Shown here: positions 33,093-43,999 of the stretch, in pieces | How positions within the stretch are numbered: the stretch's first letter is position 1 | Layout: every line of letters starts with the position of its first letter | Assembly: GCA_024516035.1 (NCBI GenBank) | Contig: CM044956.1 | Span: 55,395,533 to 55,459,532 of the forward strand | Direction: 5' to 3' | Length of the DNA: 64,000 bases | Origin: Bactericera cockerelli | Lineage: Eukaryota; Arthropoda; Insecta; Hemiptera; Triozidae | Translations under genes and position numbers: made by a program | The notes under the pieces: generated by a model | Told to the model about the DNA's origin: nothing | The model's input: only the letters and a program-made list of their open reading frames with translations | Database searches by the model: none

Positions 33093-33657
33093 TAACTCAA
33101 CAATCAGCTTGAGACTCTTTATTTCAGCTTCCTTGGATCTGGGCGTCCATATAATCCTCTCACCACCGTGATTTAGGTATCTTTACCTATCTCACGGACA
33201 CGAAATTATTATTATTACTATTATTTGCAAGATATAGATACCCTATTTGATAAGAGCTGACTACCTTCGTGGTTAGGATTCAAACCACTATCCTGTGTGT
33301 CCATAAACTTTGCATATTGTCATATAGGTGGCTAAAGACACAAAGTACAATTTTGGTGTATTATTTGTACATAAAAAGCACATATTGCCATTAAAAAGTT
33401 CGTTTTTAATATTGTATAATGTGTTCGCATTTACCTTCGTCAGGCGGGGCTAAATGCGAACAGGCGGGGGTAAATAAGAACACCACTAAACAGATACTAC
33501 AGTATGCACAAAACTATTTATAATGCACCATTAGAATGCTAAATAAGTCTATATACCAAAAAAATCACAAGACATGGATTTTACAAAAGCAACTCAGGGT
33601 TACAGATATGTTAATAAAATGTAGCTCAAAATCGTTCGTAATTACCCCCCTTGACCC

Positions 33658-33933
33658 TACAACATCAATATCTTTCTCTTCTTACAGAGGTAGCAAAACG
33701 TGTGGGCAATGGCATTGATTTGCCATGAATACATCAATATCTTTCTCTTCTTACAGAGGAAGCCAAATATTTGGGCAATGAAATTGCTTTGCCATGAATA
33801 CATCAATATTTTTCTCTTCTTACAGAGGTAGCCAAAAGTTTGGGCAATGAAAGCAAATCAATTTCATTAATCTATATCTTTCTATATCCTTTATATCTTG
33901 ATATTCTTGATGTATATCTTTTTCTTCTTACAG
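33658..33933 (+). repeat. Right part of the duplicated splice-site array
   Basis: Three more ~69-bp units ending in cttcttacag then aggtagc or aggaagcc, with degenerate exon-start text (aaaagtttgggcaatgaa). The last is followed by a further tatatctttttcttcttacag, the acceptor used by the real exon. Its coding start (gtagccaaaagcttgggcga) is clearly the parent of the copies. Confidence 0.9.
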
Positions 33934-34274
33934 ATGTAGCCAAAAGCTTGGGCGATGTCTACAGATACAGGATTATAGGCAGGGATAAGACTTACATTAA
34001 GTTTAGAAAAGAGTCTGAAGAGGTCTCCATGAACGCTATCTACATTGAGTTACCTCTCTGCTCGTTTCTTCACACCATGAACTATCAATTCTACCACAAG
34101 TTCAGAGCGACCACCATATTCAAACTCTCAGAGGATCAAAACTCGCGTCAGGCCTACATCATGTTCTACGTAAAGCCCATGCGAGTGGACCCGGAGAAAA
34201 CTTTCTTGGTGTACTTTGAGAGAGGGGATTCTGTGAAAATCTACACGTTTGAACAAGTCGCAGATTTGACTGAG
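33934..34274 (+). CDS. Unrecognised gene 1, exon 5
   Basis: The largest exon. Begins with two bases completing the codon left by exon 4 and encodes VAKSLGDVYRYRIIGRDKTY, later IELPLCSFLHTMNYQFYHKF and a beta-rich stretch (FKLSEDQNSRQAYIMFYVKP; FLVYFERGDSVKIYTFEQVA). Ends phase 0 at GAG|GTGAGT. No catalytic motif recognised; the alternating hydrophobic pattern suggests beta-strands. Confidence 0.8.
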
Positions 34275-34275
34275 G

Positions 34276-35460
34276 TGAGTCACACATTGACCTTCTCAAG
34301 TAGGTTAGTAGGTAACACCTATTTAAGAGGTCTTACCTACTTGAAAAACAATTCAAGCTATTTCATATGTACGAATATTACCTATTTGAAATAAAATCCC
34401 AAATTTTCAAGGTGTCATATCCACCTATGTGAAAAACAATTCCAACTATTTAAGGTGTCTTACTTATTTGAAGAATCCTAATCTATGTGTGTTACCTATT
34501 TGAAAGAATTACCATCTATTTAAGGTGTCTTACCTATTCTATATTTTTTTTTACTATTAACGGGTTATACCTAATTTGAAAGAAAAAATCCCAACTATTG
34601 AATGTGTCTTTTTGAAAAAAGAAAAAAAAAATGCTATTTTTTTTCTATTGCAATTTTTTTCAATGTTTCAAAGGATTTCGTCGAATACATTGGCAAACAC
34701 AGTTAGCTAAAGGGCCATGATGTAACTTTTACGAATTCAGTTAAGTTAAAAAAAAAACTTAACAAATATTGCTTGCGATACGGAGAGGGAAGAGGGAATC
34801 GCCTCGTTGTGATTTTGTAAAACAAAATTTCAATAAAAAGATTTCTTATTAAAAAAAAAAAATAATAATATTAGACTAGTAGTTCTGTGAACTGTAAACC
34901 TCACATAGATTCAACTATTGAATTTTAAATGTTTAATCAAACATGAGGACATCGAGACCTTTCATTCAATACCCCACTCGACATGTTTTAATTTAAAAAA
35001 ATCAACCGGCCCTCTTTTTGCCCCTTTTTCGAAATTTTACCCCCTTTAGATTTCACAATCACAAAATTTCACTATTGAACACATATATATTTTCTTAACG
35101 ACTCCACAAAATTTCAAGGGCTATATTAAAAAAAAAAAAAAAAAAAAAAAATCGTTTTCAATTTTCACCAAAAAACTATAGGTAAAATTTTAGGACCCCA
35201 ATAAGCATGTACCTATGTACCTATACCAAATTTCAACAATTTTGAAAAATCCGGTCGAGACTTATCACGGAACAGACAGACAGACAAACTAAAGCCAATT
35301 TGTCCAGTAGCCAAGTTAAAACAGAGCCTCACTGTGTTCGATTAATTTTTTTTTAATGGATGACGTTAAAATACATATCTATTTATATTTATAGACCACT
35401 CATTCTCTGCTATCCTAGTATAATTATGTAACATACCTATGTACCTATATTTCTCATTTT
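34276..35460. other. Last intron of gene 1
   Basis: Opens with 4-5 imperfect copies of a ~55-bp unit containing aggtgtcttacctatttgaa (34310-34560). Otherwise AT-rich with an old repeat segment at 35100-35330 (cagacagacagacaaac). Confidence 0.6.
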
Positions 35461-35467
35461 TTTACAG

Positions 35468-35647
35468 GACGAGAGAGCAGATATATTCACGAATTTGGAA
35501 AAGATTTTGAACATTGATCAAGAAGAGTTGAGACAGACATTTCAATTTTTTGAGAACGTGAAAATTCTATACATGCAAATAATGAACATTGCCATAGAAA
35601 AAAGAAATGAAATGCTAAAAAACAATCGAACCCTTTCGAAGTTGTGA
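35468..35647 (+). CDS. Unrecognised gene 1, terminal exon
   Basis: Acceptor ttttttacag; encodes 59 residues and a TGA. Sequence DERADIFTNLEKILNIDQEE then FFENVKILYMQIMNIAIEKR is strongly helical and charged, probably a C-terminal coiled coil or helical bundle. No AATAAA in a convincing position was noted. Confidence 0.75.
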   Translation, partial: DERADIFTNLEKILNIDQEELRQTFQFFENVKILYMQIMNIAIEKRNEMLKNNRTLSKL

Positions 35648-35699
35648 AAAATCTAAGCGATGAACGCAAAAAAATGTCTGAAAATTTTAAAGTTCACAC

Positions 35700-36065
35700 C
35701 CCTATCATTTCTGCATCGGAAAAACTCGGTTAGCATTTTCCGCTCCGGCCGGAATTCGAATCCGCAACTTCCGCGTCTGTATTTTTTTTTTTTTTTTTTT
35801 TTCATTATTTATTTAATATTCACAATATTTCATCAACAATATCTTACATAATTAATATTTTAACAACCCTTTCAGCATAATGCTGGTGTGGGTTGTTTTG
35901 AATCATAATTTAGAAAAGTAAAGAACATGAAAAAAGAAGAAAAAAAAAAAAAAAATTAGGTTGAAAAAAGAAAGAAAGGGAAAAAACATAACAAAAGTTA
36001 CAAAAAAGGAAGAGGAAAGATTGAGAAGAATATTCGCTTAACCACTGAGCCACCGAGATCGGAAA
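35700..36065 (-). repeat. tRNA-like SINE split by a second poly(A) element
   Basis: The B-box arm (minus strand, gattcgaattccgg) is at 35750-35765 and the A-box arm (ggtggctcagtggttaag) at 36036-36057. Between them is a ~260-bp insert beginning with a T-run at 35779. Confidence 0.6.
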
Positions 36066-36380
36066 ATCAAGGATTGAGATGAGAAAAATAGGAACATCTT
36101 GGAAAGATAATGGCCACAGAAAGAAAGAGGATAAGAAGTTTCCTGTTTGTAAAGACATTTGGTTTGAAAAACACTGACAGACCATATTATGATACCTAAC
36201 ATAATGTCCTTCCGAGTACCCATAGTCCATAGATCAGTAGAAAAAACCTAGGACTGCATGTTTCAAAATTTATTAATCCCTTGCAATGACCAGCTAGAAT
36301 GCCTATCAGTAAAATTATCTAGTCGATTTGAAAATTATTTTAACTCGATTTTTTTTTTTTTTTTTTTTTTATCTTTTTAA
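36066..36380. other. Non-coding DNA
   Basis: Includes a T-run at 36350-36370; nothing else supportable. Confidence 0.4.
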
Positions 36381-36383
36381 ATA

Positions 36384-38035
36384 CAGGGTGTCCCACCAAA
36401 CTTGGACACCTCAAATTACTCGGCCCCTGAAAGAGTTTTTGAAAAATAAAAAATCCTAGGGTACATGGTCTAATTATGCGGTTTCAGTCATGAAATTTTT
36501 TTTATACAGGGTGGTTCAAAAGTCAGAAATTGAGGTGTCAACTTTCGATTTTTAAATGGATCGACCTGAATTTTATTTGATAATTTTACTTCTAAATGGT
36601 TCCTGAGTACTTTTTTATACAACAATTTTACATACAGGGTGGTTTTTTTTCGACCAATTTTTTTTCTAAATCTCGAATAACTCAAGTTTGTTTAATTTTT
36701 TCGATAACAAGAATAGAATATGTTTGTGTAATGAAAACACGCACTTTCAATTGGCATCAAATTTTTTTATACAGGGTGGTTCACAAGTAAAATAATGACT
36801 TGATTTTTTTTAAAACTGAGTTTTTTTAATTTTTTATTTGGGATTAATAATTCTAACCTAATTTTACACATTTTTTGTTAGTCATATCGAAAAACAAAAC
36901 TAAAGTGTTGTACAGGGTGAGACATAATTTTTTTGCGACACCCTGTATATGGGCAGTCAAAGAGACGTAAAATTAAATAGAAAAACTAAATGTGCAAGAA
37001 AAACTTCGATTTTTAATTATATAAAAAAGTTATGGTGTTTTAACTAATATTGTCACATGGACCACCCTGTAGACATTTTCTTAAAACATCATATGGGTAG
37101 TCAAAATTGTCTAAAATTCAACGAGGAGTCCAAATCTGAAAGAAAAAAATGAATTCAAAAAGCCATTTTCAATTTTGTGTCTACACCTACCTACTTTTTA
37201 TTTCAAGTTTTAAAATCATTCAGTGTGGACACCAAATTGAAAATGGCTTCAAAATTCGTGTTTTTTACTTGTTTTTCCCCACGATTTGACGTCTCCGTTG
37301 AATTTTATACAACTTCAAGTAGCCACATGACAGTTTAAGAGAATATCTACAGGGTGGTCCATGCGACAATATTAGTTAAAATACCATAACTTTTTTATAT
37401 AATTAAAAATCGAATTTTTTCTTGCACATTTAGTTTTTATATTTAATTTTACGTCTCTTTGACTGCCCATATACAGGGTGTCACAAAAAAATTATGTCTC
37501 ACCCTGTACAACACTTTAGTTTTGTTTTTCGATATGACTAACAAAAAATGTGTAAAATTAGGTTAGAATTATTAATCCTAAATAAAAAATTAAAAAAACT
37601 CAGTTTTAAAAAAAATCAAGTCATTATTTTACTTGTGAACCACCCTGTATAAAAAAATTTGATGCCAATTGAAAGTGCGTGTTTTCATTACACAAACATA
37701 TTCTATTTTTGTTATCGAAAAAATTAAACAAACTTGAGTTATTCGAGATTTAGAAAAAAAATTGGTCGAAAAAAAACCACCCTGTATGTAAAATTTTTGT
37801 ATAAAAAAGTACTCAAGAACCATTTAGAAGTAAAATTATCAAATAAAATTCAGGTCGATCCATTTAAAAATCGAAAGTTGACACCTCAATTTCTGACTTT
37901 CGAACCACCCTGTATAAAAAAAATTTCATGACTGACACCGCATAATTAGACCATGTACCCTAGGATTTTTTATTTTTCAAAAACTCTTTCAGGGGCCGAG
38001 TAATTTGAGGTGTCCAAGTTTGGTGGGACACCCTG
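36384..38035. mobile_element. 1.65-kb palindromic DNA transposon
   Basis: Ends cagggtgtcccaccaaac / gtttggtgggacaccctg are perfect complements flanked by TA. Complementarity runs through essentially the whole element around a ~38-base loop (37188-37225). Within each arm a tacagggtggttcaaaagtc-type motif recurs every 100-150 bases, so the arm is itself a chain of terminal-repeat-like units. No transposase. Frames within it come in mirrored pairs and are not genes. Confidence 0.85.
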
Positions 38036-38124
38036 TATACCTATCAAAGGTTAAAGTGTTTCAGAGCCTTTATTTCGTAGCCATGAAATAAATTATAATA
38101 ATACCGCATTTTTCATTTTTTTCC

Positions 38125-38310
38125 GATTAAGACTATTAAGTTCCGTCATTCCAGTATAAGCTTGAGACGTATTAGTGTGTGGTAAAAATCCCAAATGGCA
38201 GGATATTGGGATAACTTGTCATTTCCCGGCTGGGTTTCGAACCAATGACCTTTGGATTCACAGAGTGCCGCCTTTATCAATGAGCTACCGGGAAAGACTT
38301 TCTTTAGAGC
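38125..38310 (-). repeat. SINE family E, minus copy
   Basis: Minus strand: tcccggtagctcattgataa (A-box region), ctctgtgaatccaaagg, gttcgaaacccagccggg, then ggtgtgg/ccacacac-type tail text and taatagtcttaatc. Same family as 63508-63695. Confidence 0.8.
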
Positions 38311-39375
38311 TAGTTTATCCCGTATTATGCCTCTCCTCTTATCGGCTAAAAGTGACACCACGTGTAGGTAAGCCAGAAATTGTCTAATCCTGTTCCATTG
38401 TTTTATTTTTATAAATCTCAAAAATATTTTATAATAATTATTATGTAAATTTATTGTAAAATATCAAATAATAAATATTTTTTAAGATACAATTAATATA
38501 GTTATTCACATATACATACATATGTACATACCTACGTAAATTATGTACCAACGGTATACTCCCGTACACCGGGTATTTATTATTATTAACATGGATTTTC
38601 GGTTTTTTTTTAAGGGTACTTTATTTGTATTTTTATAAATCAAAGAACATTTTATCAAAAACAGCAAAATGAAATAACATGAAAAAATAAATCTACATTA
38701 ATAAAAATAAATATAAGTTATAAACATATTATCTAATTATCCATCGATAGTCCGCAGAAAATTTAAGAAAAGTGTTATTTTTTTAATAGATATTAATTGA
38801 TAATTTTCTTTGAAATAAGATATTATTACATATTATTATTTAGATAATAGGTATTAATGTATTTTCATTATTTTTATACGTATCTCCATAAAAAATTGCA
38901 ACATCTTGAGACTATAAAAATAAATTGTGTAGTTATTTTTACCTAGGTAAAAAAAAAAATTGAAGAATAATATTTACCACAGATGAAAAGTCAAGTTTTT
39001 TCTCCCAAGGAACGCTATGAAATTCTCAGATATTTATTATTTTTAAATAATAAGTATAAAATCATAGTTTTCAAAGTTTTGATTGTGTGAGAGATTTCAA
39101 TTTTTGTGTTGATTGCAATCGGTTTTTCCCCAATAAAATCAAAAACTATACAGGGATCAAGTGAAACGGTCGTTTCGCGAAAGAACACCTCCCAGAAACT
39201 ACAGTGCTTATACAATTACGAGTATACATTGACAGATCAAATGTTTAATCACTTTTTTTGGTGTAATCTAAGTGATGTGTTAAATTTGACTAGCGTTTTA
39301 ATTATTAAAAAAAAAAAAAAAATACAAGAACAAGAACCTTTTAGTAAGCCATGCTCTTCAAGTAACAAAAAAACT
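38311..39375. other. AT-rich non-coding DNA
   Basis: No gene. Begins with taccta-type short repeats. Confidence 0.4.
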
Positions 39376-39379
39376 CCAA

Positions 39380-39455
39380 AAATTCCACCATGACTTGGAT
39401 TTGAACCCACAATCTTCAAATGAGTCCGCGATGTTGAAGTACCTCTTCACAAGGA
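39380..39455 (-). repeat. tRNA-like SINE head, minus
   Basis: Minus strand B box gggttcaaatccaagtc at 39390-39410 with an A-box-like segment at the right end. Confidence 0.5.
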
Positions 39456-39529
39456 AATTTTACAGGAATCATACGAAAAACACTGCCAATTATGGACACA
39501 ATACTTCCTCGTGATTGCTTCACATCGTA

Positions 39530-40190
39530 AACACGTACCAATTTTGAGATTTTATAGAACATTACTTATATCTCCAAAAGGGCTCAACCGATTTTTGTTC
39601 AAATTTGTTTTATATGGTAGAATATCGTTTTTTCTACATTCTAAATTCCACAAAAAATTCTGTATCGGCAAGTCGTGGGCCTTATTTTTATACTTTTTTG
39701 TCCAAAATTTCGTATTTTCTTAAATATCAGAGTCAAATTATAATTAATTTAAAAATAAATTTAAATAACCTATGTAAAAATGCATATTCTTACAAAATTT
39801 CATCGAAATTGGGTGTTCCGTTCACGAGATATAAGGGTTTAAGTAAAAAGTTGGTGGTCAGGCGCATGGTCTCTTTCACCCAGAACCGCTAGTACGAATT
39901 CGATGAATTTAAAATGGGACCATCTACAGAACGTCTTCTATATGTGTGCAAAATTTGATCAAAATCCGTTGAGTGGTTTCTGAGATTTGCCCGTTACAAG
40001 GAATATTTAACAGACCGACGGATCGACGGACCGACAGACGGACACAAAACCAAATTTACTCAGTAGGTTATGAAACGTCCAGAAATATGAAAAAAATTGA
40101 AATCGGAGCAAAAATTTTTTTTTTTTTTTTTTTTACAAAAACGAACACAATACTTCCGATTTCTAATATTAGAAATTTCTCGGAAGTAAA
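39530..40190. repeat. Old dispersed repeat with cagacggaca signature
   Basis: Text such as gttcacgagatataagggtt, gtttctgagatttgcccgtt, accgacagacggacacaaaa and aacacaatacttccgattt is shared in style with 4300-4620. Likely a degraded retroelement end. Confidence 0.5.
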
Positions 40191-40309
40191 ATCAATTCAT
40201 GTAACATTTACATGTGTAACCTTTACATAATTATGTAAGATTTACATAGACTGGTGTGAAACGTGTTCAAACAAAAATGTTCCACCCGGTATTTGGGCTA
40301 TAACTAATA

Positions 40310-40580
40310 GAAATAATCGAGATCTTAAGTCAACACTTAAGCATTAGTTTCCCCATTTAAAACAATACGCAATACCTATTATTGGGATGAAACTGATAAA
40401 CGTTTTGTAATACCTCTGTAGTATTACAAAAGTTTCTGCGCTAAGTTTCAGATTGCGTACAGCGTTAGATGGGGAAAACCGATGCTAATCAATTTTTTAA
40501 GTTTTCAATTTTTTCTATTAATTTCGCCCTTAGCGCCACAGTAGTTTTACAAAATTGTCTATTCACTCCGCCCTTACAAT
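40310..40580. mobile_element. Rearranged copy of the gggcgaaattaatagac MITE family
   Basis: Contains ctattaatttcgcccttagcgccacag plus two inverted copies of tacgcaata/attgcgta-type text and aacgttttgtaatacctctg, making an imperfect palindrome. Confidence 0.5.
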
Positions 40581-40805
40581 CCCGACCTTCCGGTTGCAAA
40601 ACCCCTCCCACGAGTTTAAATACGCCTTCCAATTTACGTTGAAAGCCTTCAATTTTGAGCGTGTATGCAACCATACAGTCCCCGTCAAAATAACAGAGAT
40701 GAATTACGTGACATTTGACACGACATCAGATGTGCGCGTGACGACACGAATCCATTACCGAATACTCTAGGGAAATGTCTCATGGGATTATTATTATTCT
40801 AATGT

Positions 40806-41045
40806 CGCCAGCCTCCGTGGCGTAACGGTTGTCACTACTGCCCGTAGTCCAGAGATCCTGGGTCGATCCCCGGTCGGAGCAGATTTTTCACAGAAAATTC
40901 TGTTCCTTCCATACATGTGAGGCTGACTTTTCCGGCCCTACTCAGGCTGGGTGAGGTTAATGTGAGTAGCTGGTACGATTCCCAGAGAATGGAGGGTGAA
41001 ACCCCCGTCCTAATCCAGGACTTTAAATCAAATAGAATCGTTGTC
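40806..41045 (+). repeat. SINE family C
   Basis: Same head and core as at 28773 (cagcctccgtggcgtaacgg; ctcaggctgggtgaggttaa; gagaatggagggtgaaaccc; ttaaatcaaatagaatc). Confidence 0.85.
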
Positions 41046-41429
41046 GTTAGGAACGGTATCCAGCCGTAAAAAAATTGCCAAACCAACCAACCTCAACCAT
41101 GAGGTTGAACAACGTCAACCCTGTTTAATCGGGATAAGACAGAGTAAAAGAAGAAGCTTATTATTCTAATGTGTTGATGATTATGCATGACCAGCCTGCC
41201 TGAGTGATAAGGGATGAACTGAAGGAATGAACAACTACCAATATTCAATATTTATTTGCGAACGAGATTAACAAAGTGAGTCACTGCCTATCCAACTCGA
41301 TCGGTACTTGTCCGTTTCTATGTACCTAGGTATGTAGCTGCTATCTTTATGTATGTTTGTAACGCGATAAAATATGTAACTTTGGTCCAAACGATTTGAA
41401 ACTTTTAATAATAATATTACTCTTTAGTG

Positions 41430-41640
41430 GAAGGTAACTACCAGGTGAGGTTAATGTTCAATACTTTTTCTGCCACCTAACCCTCAGTCTTATTTTTATG
41501 TGGTCACAAACTCAAAGTAATGAGGAAAAATTCATGTACTGGGTGGAATTCGAACCAACGGATCCCTAAGCTACCTGGATTACCATAAGGGCGCATTTAC
41601 CACTCGACTACCAGTGCACATTTCCATTCATACTTGGAAT
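41430..41640 (-). repeat. SINE family G, minus
   Basis: Minus strand has a tRNA-like head (ggtagtcgagtggtaaatgc, ggttcgaattccacc), and the plus text has ggtgaggttaatgttcaata. A second copy lies at 52120-52640. The gtgaggttaatg word is also in the shared core of families C and D. Confidence 0.7.
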
Positions 41641-42025
41641 TTTCTGTATAGTTTTTGTACTACATCATGTTAGTGAGGTCGACCTAGGCTAAAATTTGTA
41701 GCAGTATGAGTGGACCCATCAATATGGCTTATCGCGATAAAAGCTGTAATATTTTTTTTCTTAATTTACGTTTCCCATGGGGACCCAATATACAAAATAA
41801 TGAAATACCTACGAAAATTTAACATTAAAAAAAAATATTAAAATATTATGCATTTATTCAATTTGTCTAATCGAGCTGAAATTTTCAGAGAATGTTCTAG
41901 AGTCTAGACAATACATGTGAACTCTAACGCGAGCTTTGATCAGATTGATCAACCAGTTAGTTTTATTTATACAGTACTGGTATCCGAGTATCCTTTCAAA
42001 GGAAATATCAGTGTGGAATTATAAA
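41641..42025. other. Left flank of the provirus
   Basis: No feature seen. Confidence 0.4.
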
Positions 42026-42029
42026 TGTA

Positions 42030-42429
42030 AGTTATGTACCGCTGTCTTGCTGATTCAGCAGCCCCCATCTCATATCTTGCATCCGCTGAGCCAATCTCGA
42101 TCAGCACGTAGTCAGTCAAGATTATCACCTGTATCGGACAGGGTCTGTGTCTCTCGATCTTTTGATTTCATTTTTATCGATCTTTTTATTATTAATTTGG
42201 CTAAGTCCAACTTTTCCTTTTAAAGTTCTTATTTTTAAACTTATTATTTTAATAAACGATTTATCATTGAATTCTAAGCATTTTGAATACCAATTTGCTG
42301 TATCCATTTTTATTATAAGACATTCTTTTTATTTTCTTTGATTTAAGCCTATTTTGAACTTATAAAATTTTTGGTGAAATAAAAAATAAACTTTTTAAAA
42401 AGGCAATCGCAACCGCGACACCTTTAACT
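42030..42429 (+). repeat. 5' LTR
   Basis: Begins agttatgtaccgctg and ends cgacacctttaact; 400 bp; contains attttaataaacgattt, an AATAAA polyadenylation hexamer. The AGTTA...AACT ends are typical of gypsy/17.6-type elements. Confidence 0.95.
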
Positions 42430-42446
42430 GGCGCAGTCGGTAGGAT
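42429..42446 (+). other. Primer binding site
   Basis: tggcgcagtcggtagg directly follows the LTR (sharing its last t). This is the tRNA-Ser-type primer site known from the 17.6/297/tom group. Confidence 0.85.
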
Positions 42447-42982
42447 CCTTTGCAAGAAAAGCGAAAATTTTCCTCTGCAAAGTGGGATCTACCTCATCTT
42501 TAAAATTTTCTACTGAATACATCTTTATCTCACCTCTACCTCATTACCCCAACGGATCACCCGTACCACCGGAGAATTTTCCTGTCAGTTGCTGAGCTAC
42601 CTCAACCAGCCTGTCTACCTACTTCAGCCGACCTACCTAGCTACCAATCGCAGCGGGAGCGTCCCTATCATTATTTTCCAGTGTGAAGTCTTCCAATCCC
42701 CAGACCTGATGCATCGAGTCATCCTGATACTGTAAGTGTGCACTGCATTATTTTTAAAGACTTCACAAGCTAAAAAAAAATTAAATGTTGTAAATTAAAT
42801 TTTATCAAAATCTTTATTTATTTTATTGTTTATTTTTATTATTCAAAACGGATTCTGATTCAGAACCGGTTGATTCGAACAGTGGAAGTGATTCGGAACT
42901 CGAACATTCATACGACTCTGAAATAGAATCATCACTTTTAAATTTATTTTCTAATTTTTCAATTGACGAAAGTCAAATCAAA
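42447..42982 (+). promoter_or_regulatory. Leader with uORF, splice donor and ATG-less acidic frame
   Basis: An ATG at 42709 opens an eight-codon uORF that closes at 42733-42735. A strong donor GTAAGT at 42732 interrupts it after 23 bases, in phase 2. That phase is what the env acceptor at 47800/47801 needs, so the short leader exon probably provides the env start codon. From about 42842 an open frame runs into gag without an ATG and is Ser/Asp/Glu-rich. Confidence 0.6.
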
Positions 42983-43999
42983 ATGAGTGTACCAGAACTA
43001 AAAATGGATCACTTGAAGATGATCCCGGAGTTCAGTGGCGAAGTGCCATTGCTCCCAGATTTCTTAACAGTGGCCGAAAGCCTTGTTAATTATTTTCATG
43101 ACAAAAACAATCCTAACAATTTTCAAAACTTTTTCTTGCTGAATTCAATTAAAAATAAAATTAAAGGAGAGGCCAAATTAAATTTGAGCTCCCACTCCAT
43201 CCAAACTTGGGCAGATTTGAAAACAGCTCTCTTAGACACTTACAGTGATAAGAGGGACTGTTATACATTGACTATTGAACTATGCAATATGCGGCAATAC
43301 GGCAATGAAACACCATTTGCCTTCCATACCAGAATTCAAACACAAATAAATCTTCATGGCAGCTATATTGCTACTCACAACGATGTAACCGGCAAAGCCG
43401 ATGTCAACAAGTACGTTGAAAAACTAGGTTTGAGGACTTTCTTGAAAGGTCTCCGAGAACCTCTAGGTTCTTTGATGAGAACAAAGGACCCTAAGAGCTT
43501 AAATGAGGCTCTAAGCGTATTAACAAACGATTTTCAAATCGACGCGAACGCGAGCGCGACCACCAGCAGTGTTAACAAAAATAACAACTTTTCACAAAAC
43601 AAACAATTTAACCAAAACTCGAATTCGAACCGTTATATCCCACCAGCTTTTAGAAATAAGTTCAGTGGAAATAATCAAAACAACAAAAACTATCAACCAA
43701 ACACCTTTAATCGTTTCTCTAACTATCAAACCAAACCCAATAATAATAACCCGTCGACTTCAAATAACTCACAACAAAACAACGGTCCTAAACAAAACGT
43801 ATGGAATAAGCCAACAGGTCAAATTACCAAACCAACTCCAATGAGTGCACAAACTATAAGAAACAACTATAACATGCACAACATAGAGTCTGAAGAAATA
43901 CCGCCCGAAGACTATGAACAGGAACCAGAGGAGTTCTTCCCAGACGAAAACGAAACGGAAGAGGATTTTCACCTCGACGCCTCGGAAGATCAACACTAA
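42983..43999 (+). CDS. gag: Gag-like structural protein
   Basis: 338 residues. The N-terminal two-thirds has the capsid-like helical content of Ty3/gypsy Gag (LPDFLTVAESLVNYFHDKNN; FLKGLREPLGSLMRTKDPKS). The C-terminal part is a basic Asn/Gln-rich region (~200-290) ending in an acidic tail. There is no CCHC zinc knuckle, as is usual in errantiviruses. The TAA stop overlaps the pol ATG (TAATG), and pol is in the -1 frame relative to gag, so either -1 frameshifting or stop-restart could express pol; I saw no convincing slippery heptamer. Confidence 0.9.
   Translation: MSVPELKMDHLKMIPEFSGEVPLLPDFLTVAESLVNYFHDKNNPNNFQNFFLLNSIKNKIKGEAKLNLSSHSIQTWADLKTALLDTYSDKRDCYTLTIELCNMRQYGNETPFAFHTRIQTQINLHGSYIATHNDVTGKADVNKYVEKLGLRTFLKGLREPLGSLMRTKDPKSLNEALSVLTNDFQIDANASATTSSVNKNNNFSQNKQFNQNSNSNRYIPPAFRNKFSGNNQNNKNYQPNTFNRFSNYQTKPNNNNPSTSNNSQQNNGPKQNVWNKPTGQITKPTPMSAQTIRNNYNMHNIESEEIPPEDYEQEPEEFFPDENETEEDFHLDASEDQH

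Larger units (their letters stand above)
29041..33175 (-). mobile_element. CR1-like non-LTR retrotransposon (near full length)
   Basis: Covers ORF1, ORF2 and a short 3' UTR whose end carries repeated ttatctt-like motifs (gataagataagatttattta on the plus strand, 29046-29066). The 5' boundary is uncertain; plus-strand text ccgtgatttaggtatc / acctatctcacggacac at 33165-33200 recurs at 57320-57360, so that part may be a separate repeat or the 5' end of the same LINE family. Confidence 0.8.
27830..33657. mobile_element. pogo-like DNA transposon remnant, host of a SINE and a LINE
   Basis: Terminal inverted repeats gggtcaaggggggtatttac / gtaattaccccccttgaccc are flanked by TA on each side (27828-27829, 33658-33659), the Tc1/mariner/pogo target rule. 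The left segment (27830-~28770) encodes a Pipsqueak-type helix-turn-helix at 28284; the right (~33180-33657) is non-coding with cgaacaggcgggggtaaata. No DDE domain remains, so the element was already internally deleted. Later insertions are a family-C SINE (28773-29015) and a CR1-like LINE (~29041-33170). Confidence 0.8.

Noticed and set aside
36488..37931. Paired 64-65 residue frames on opposite strands
   Set aside because: They are mirror copies in the two arms of the palindromic transposon.
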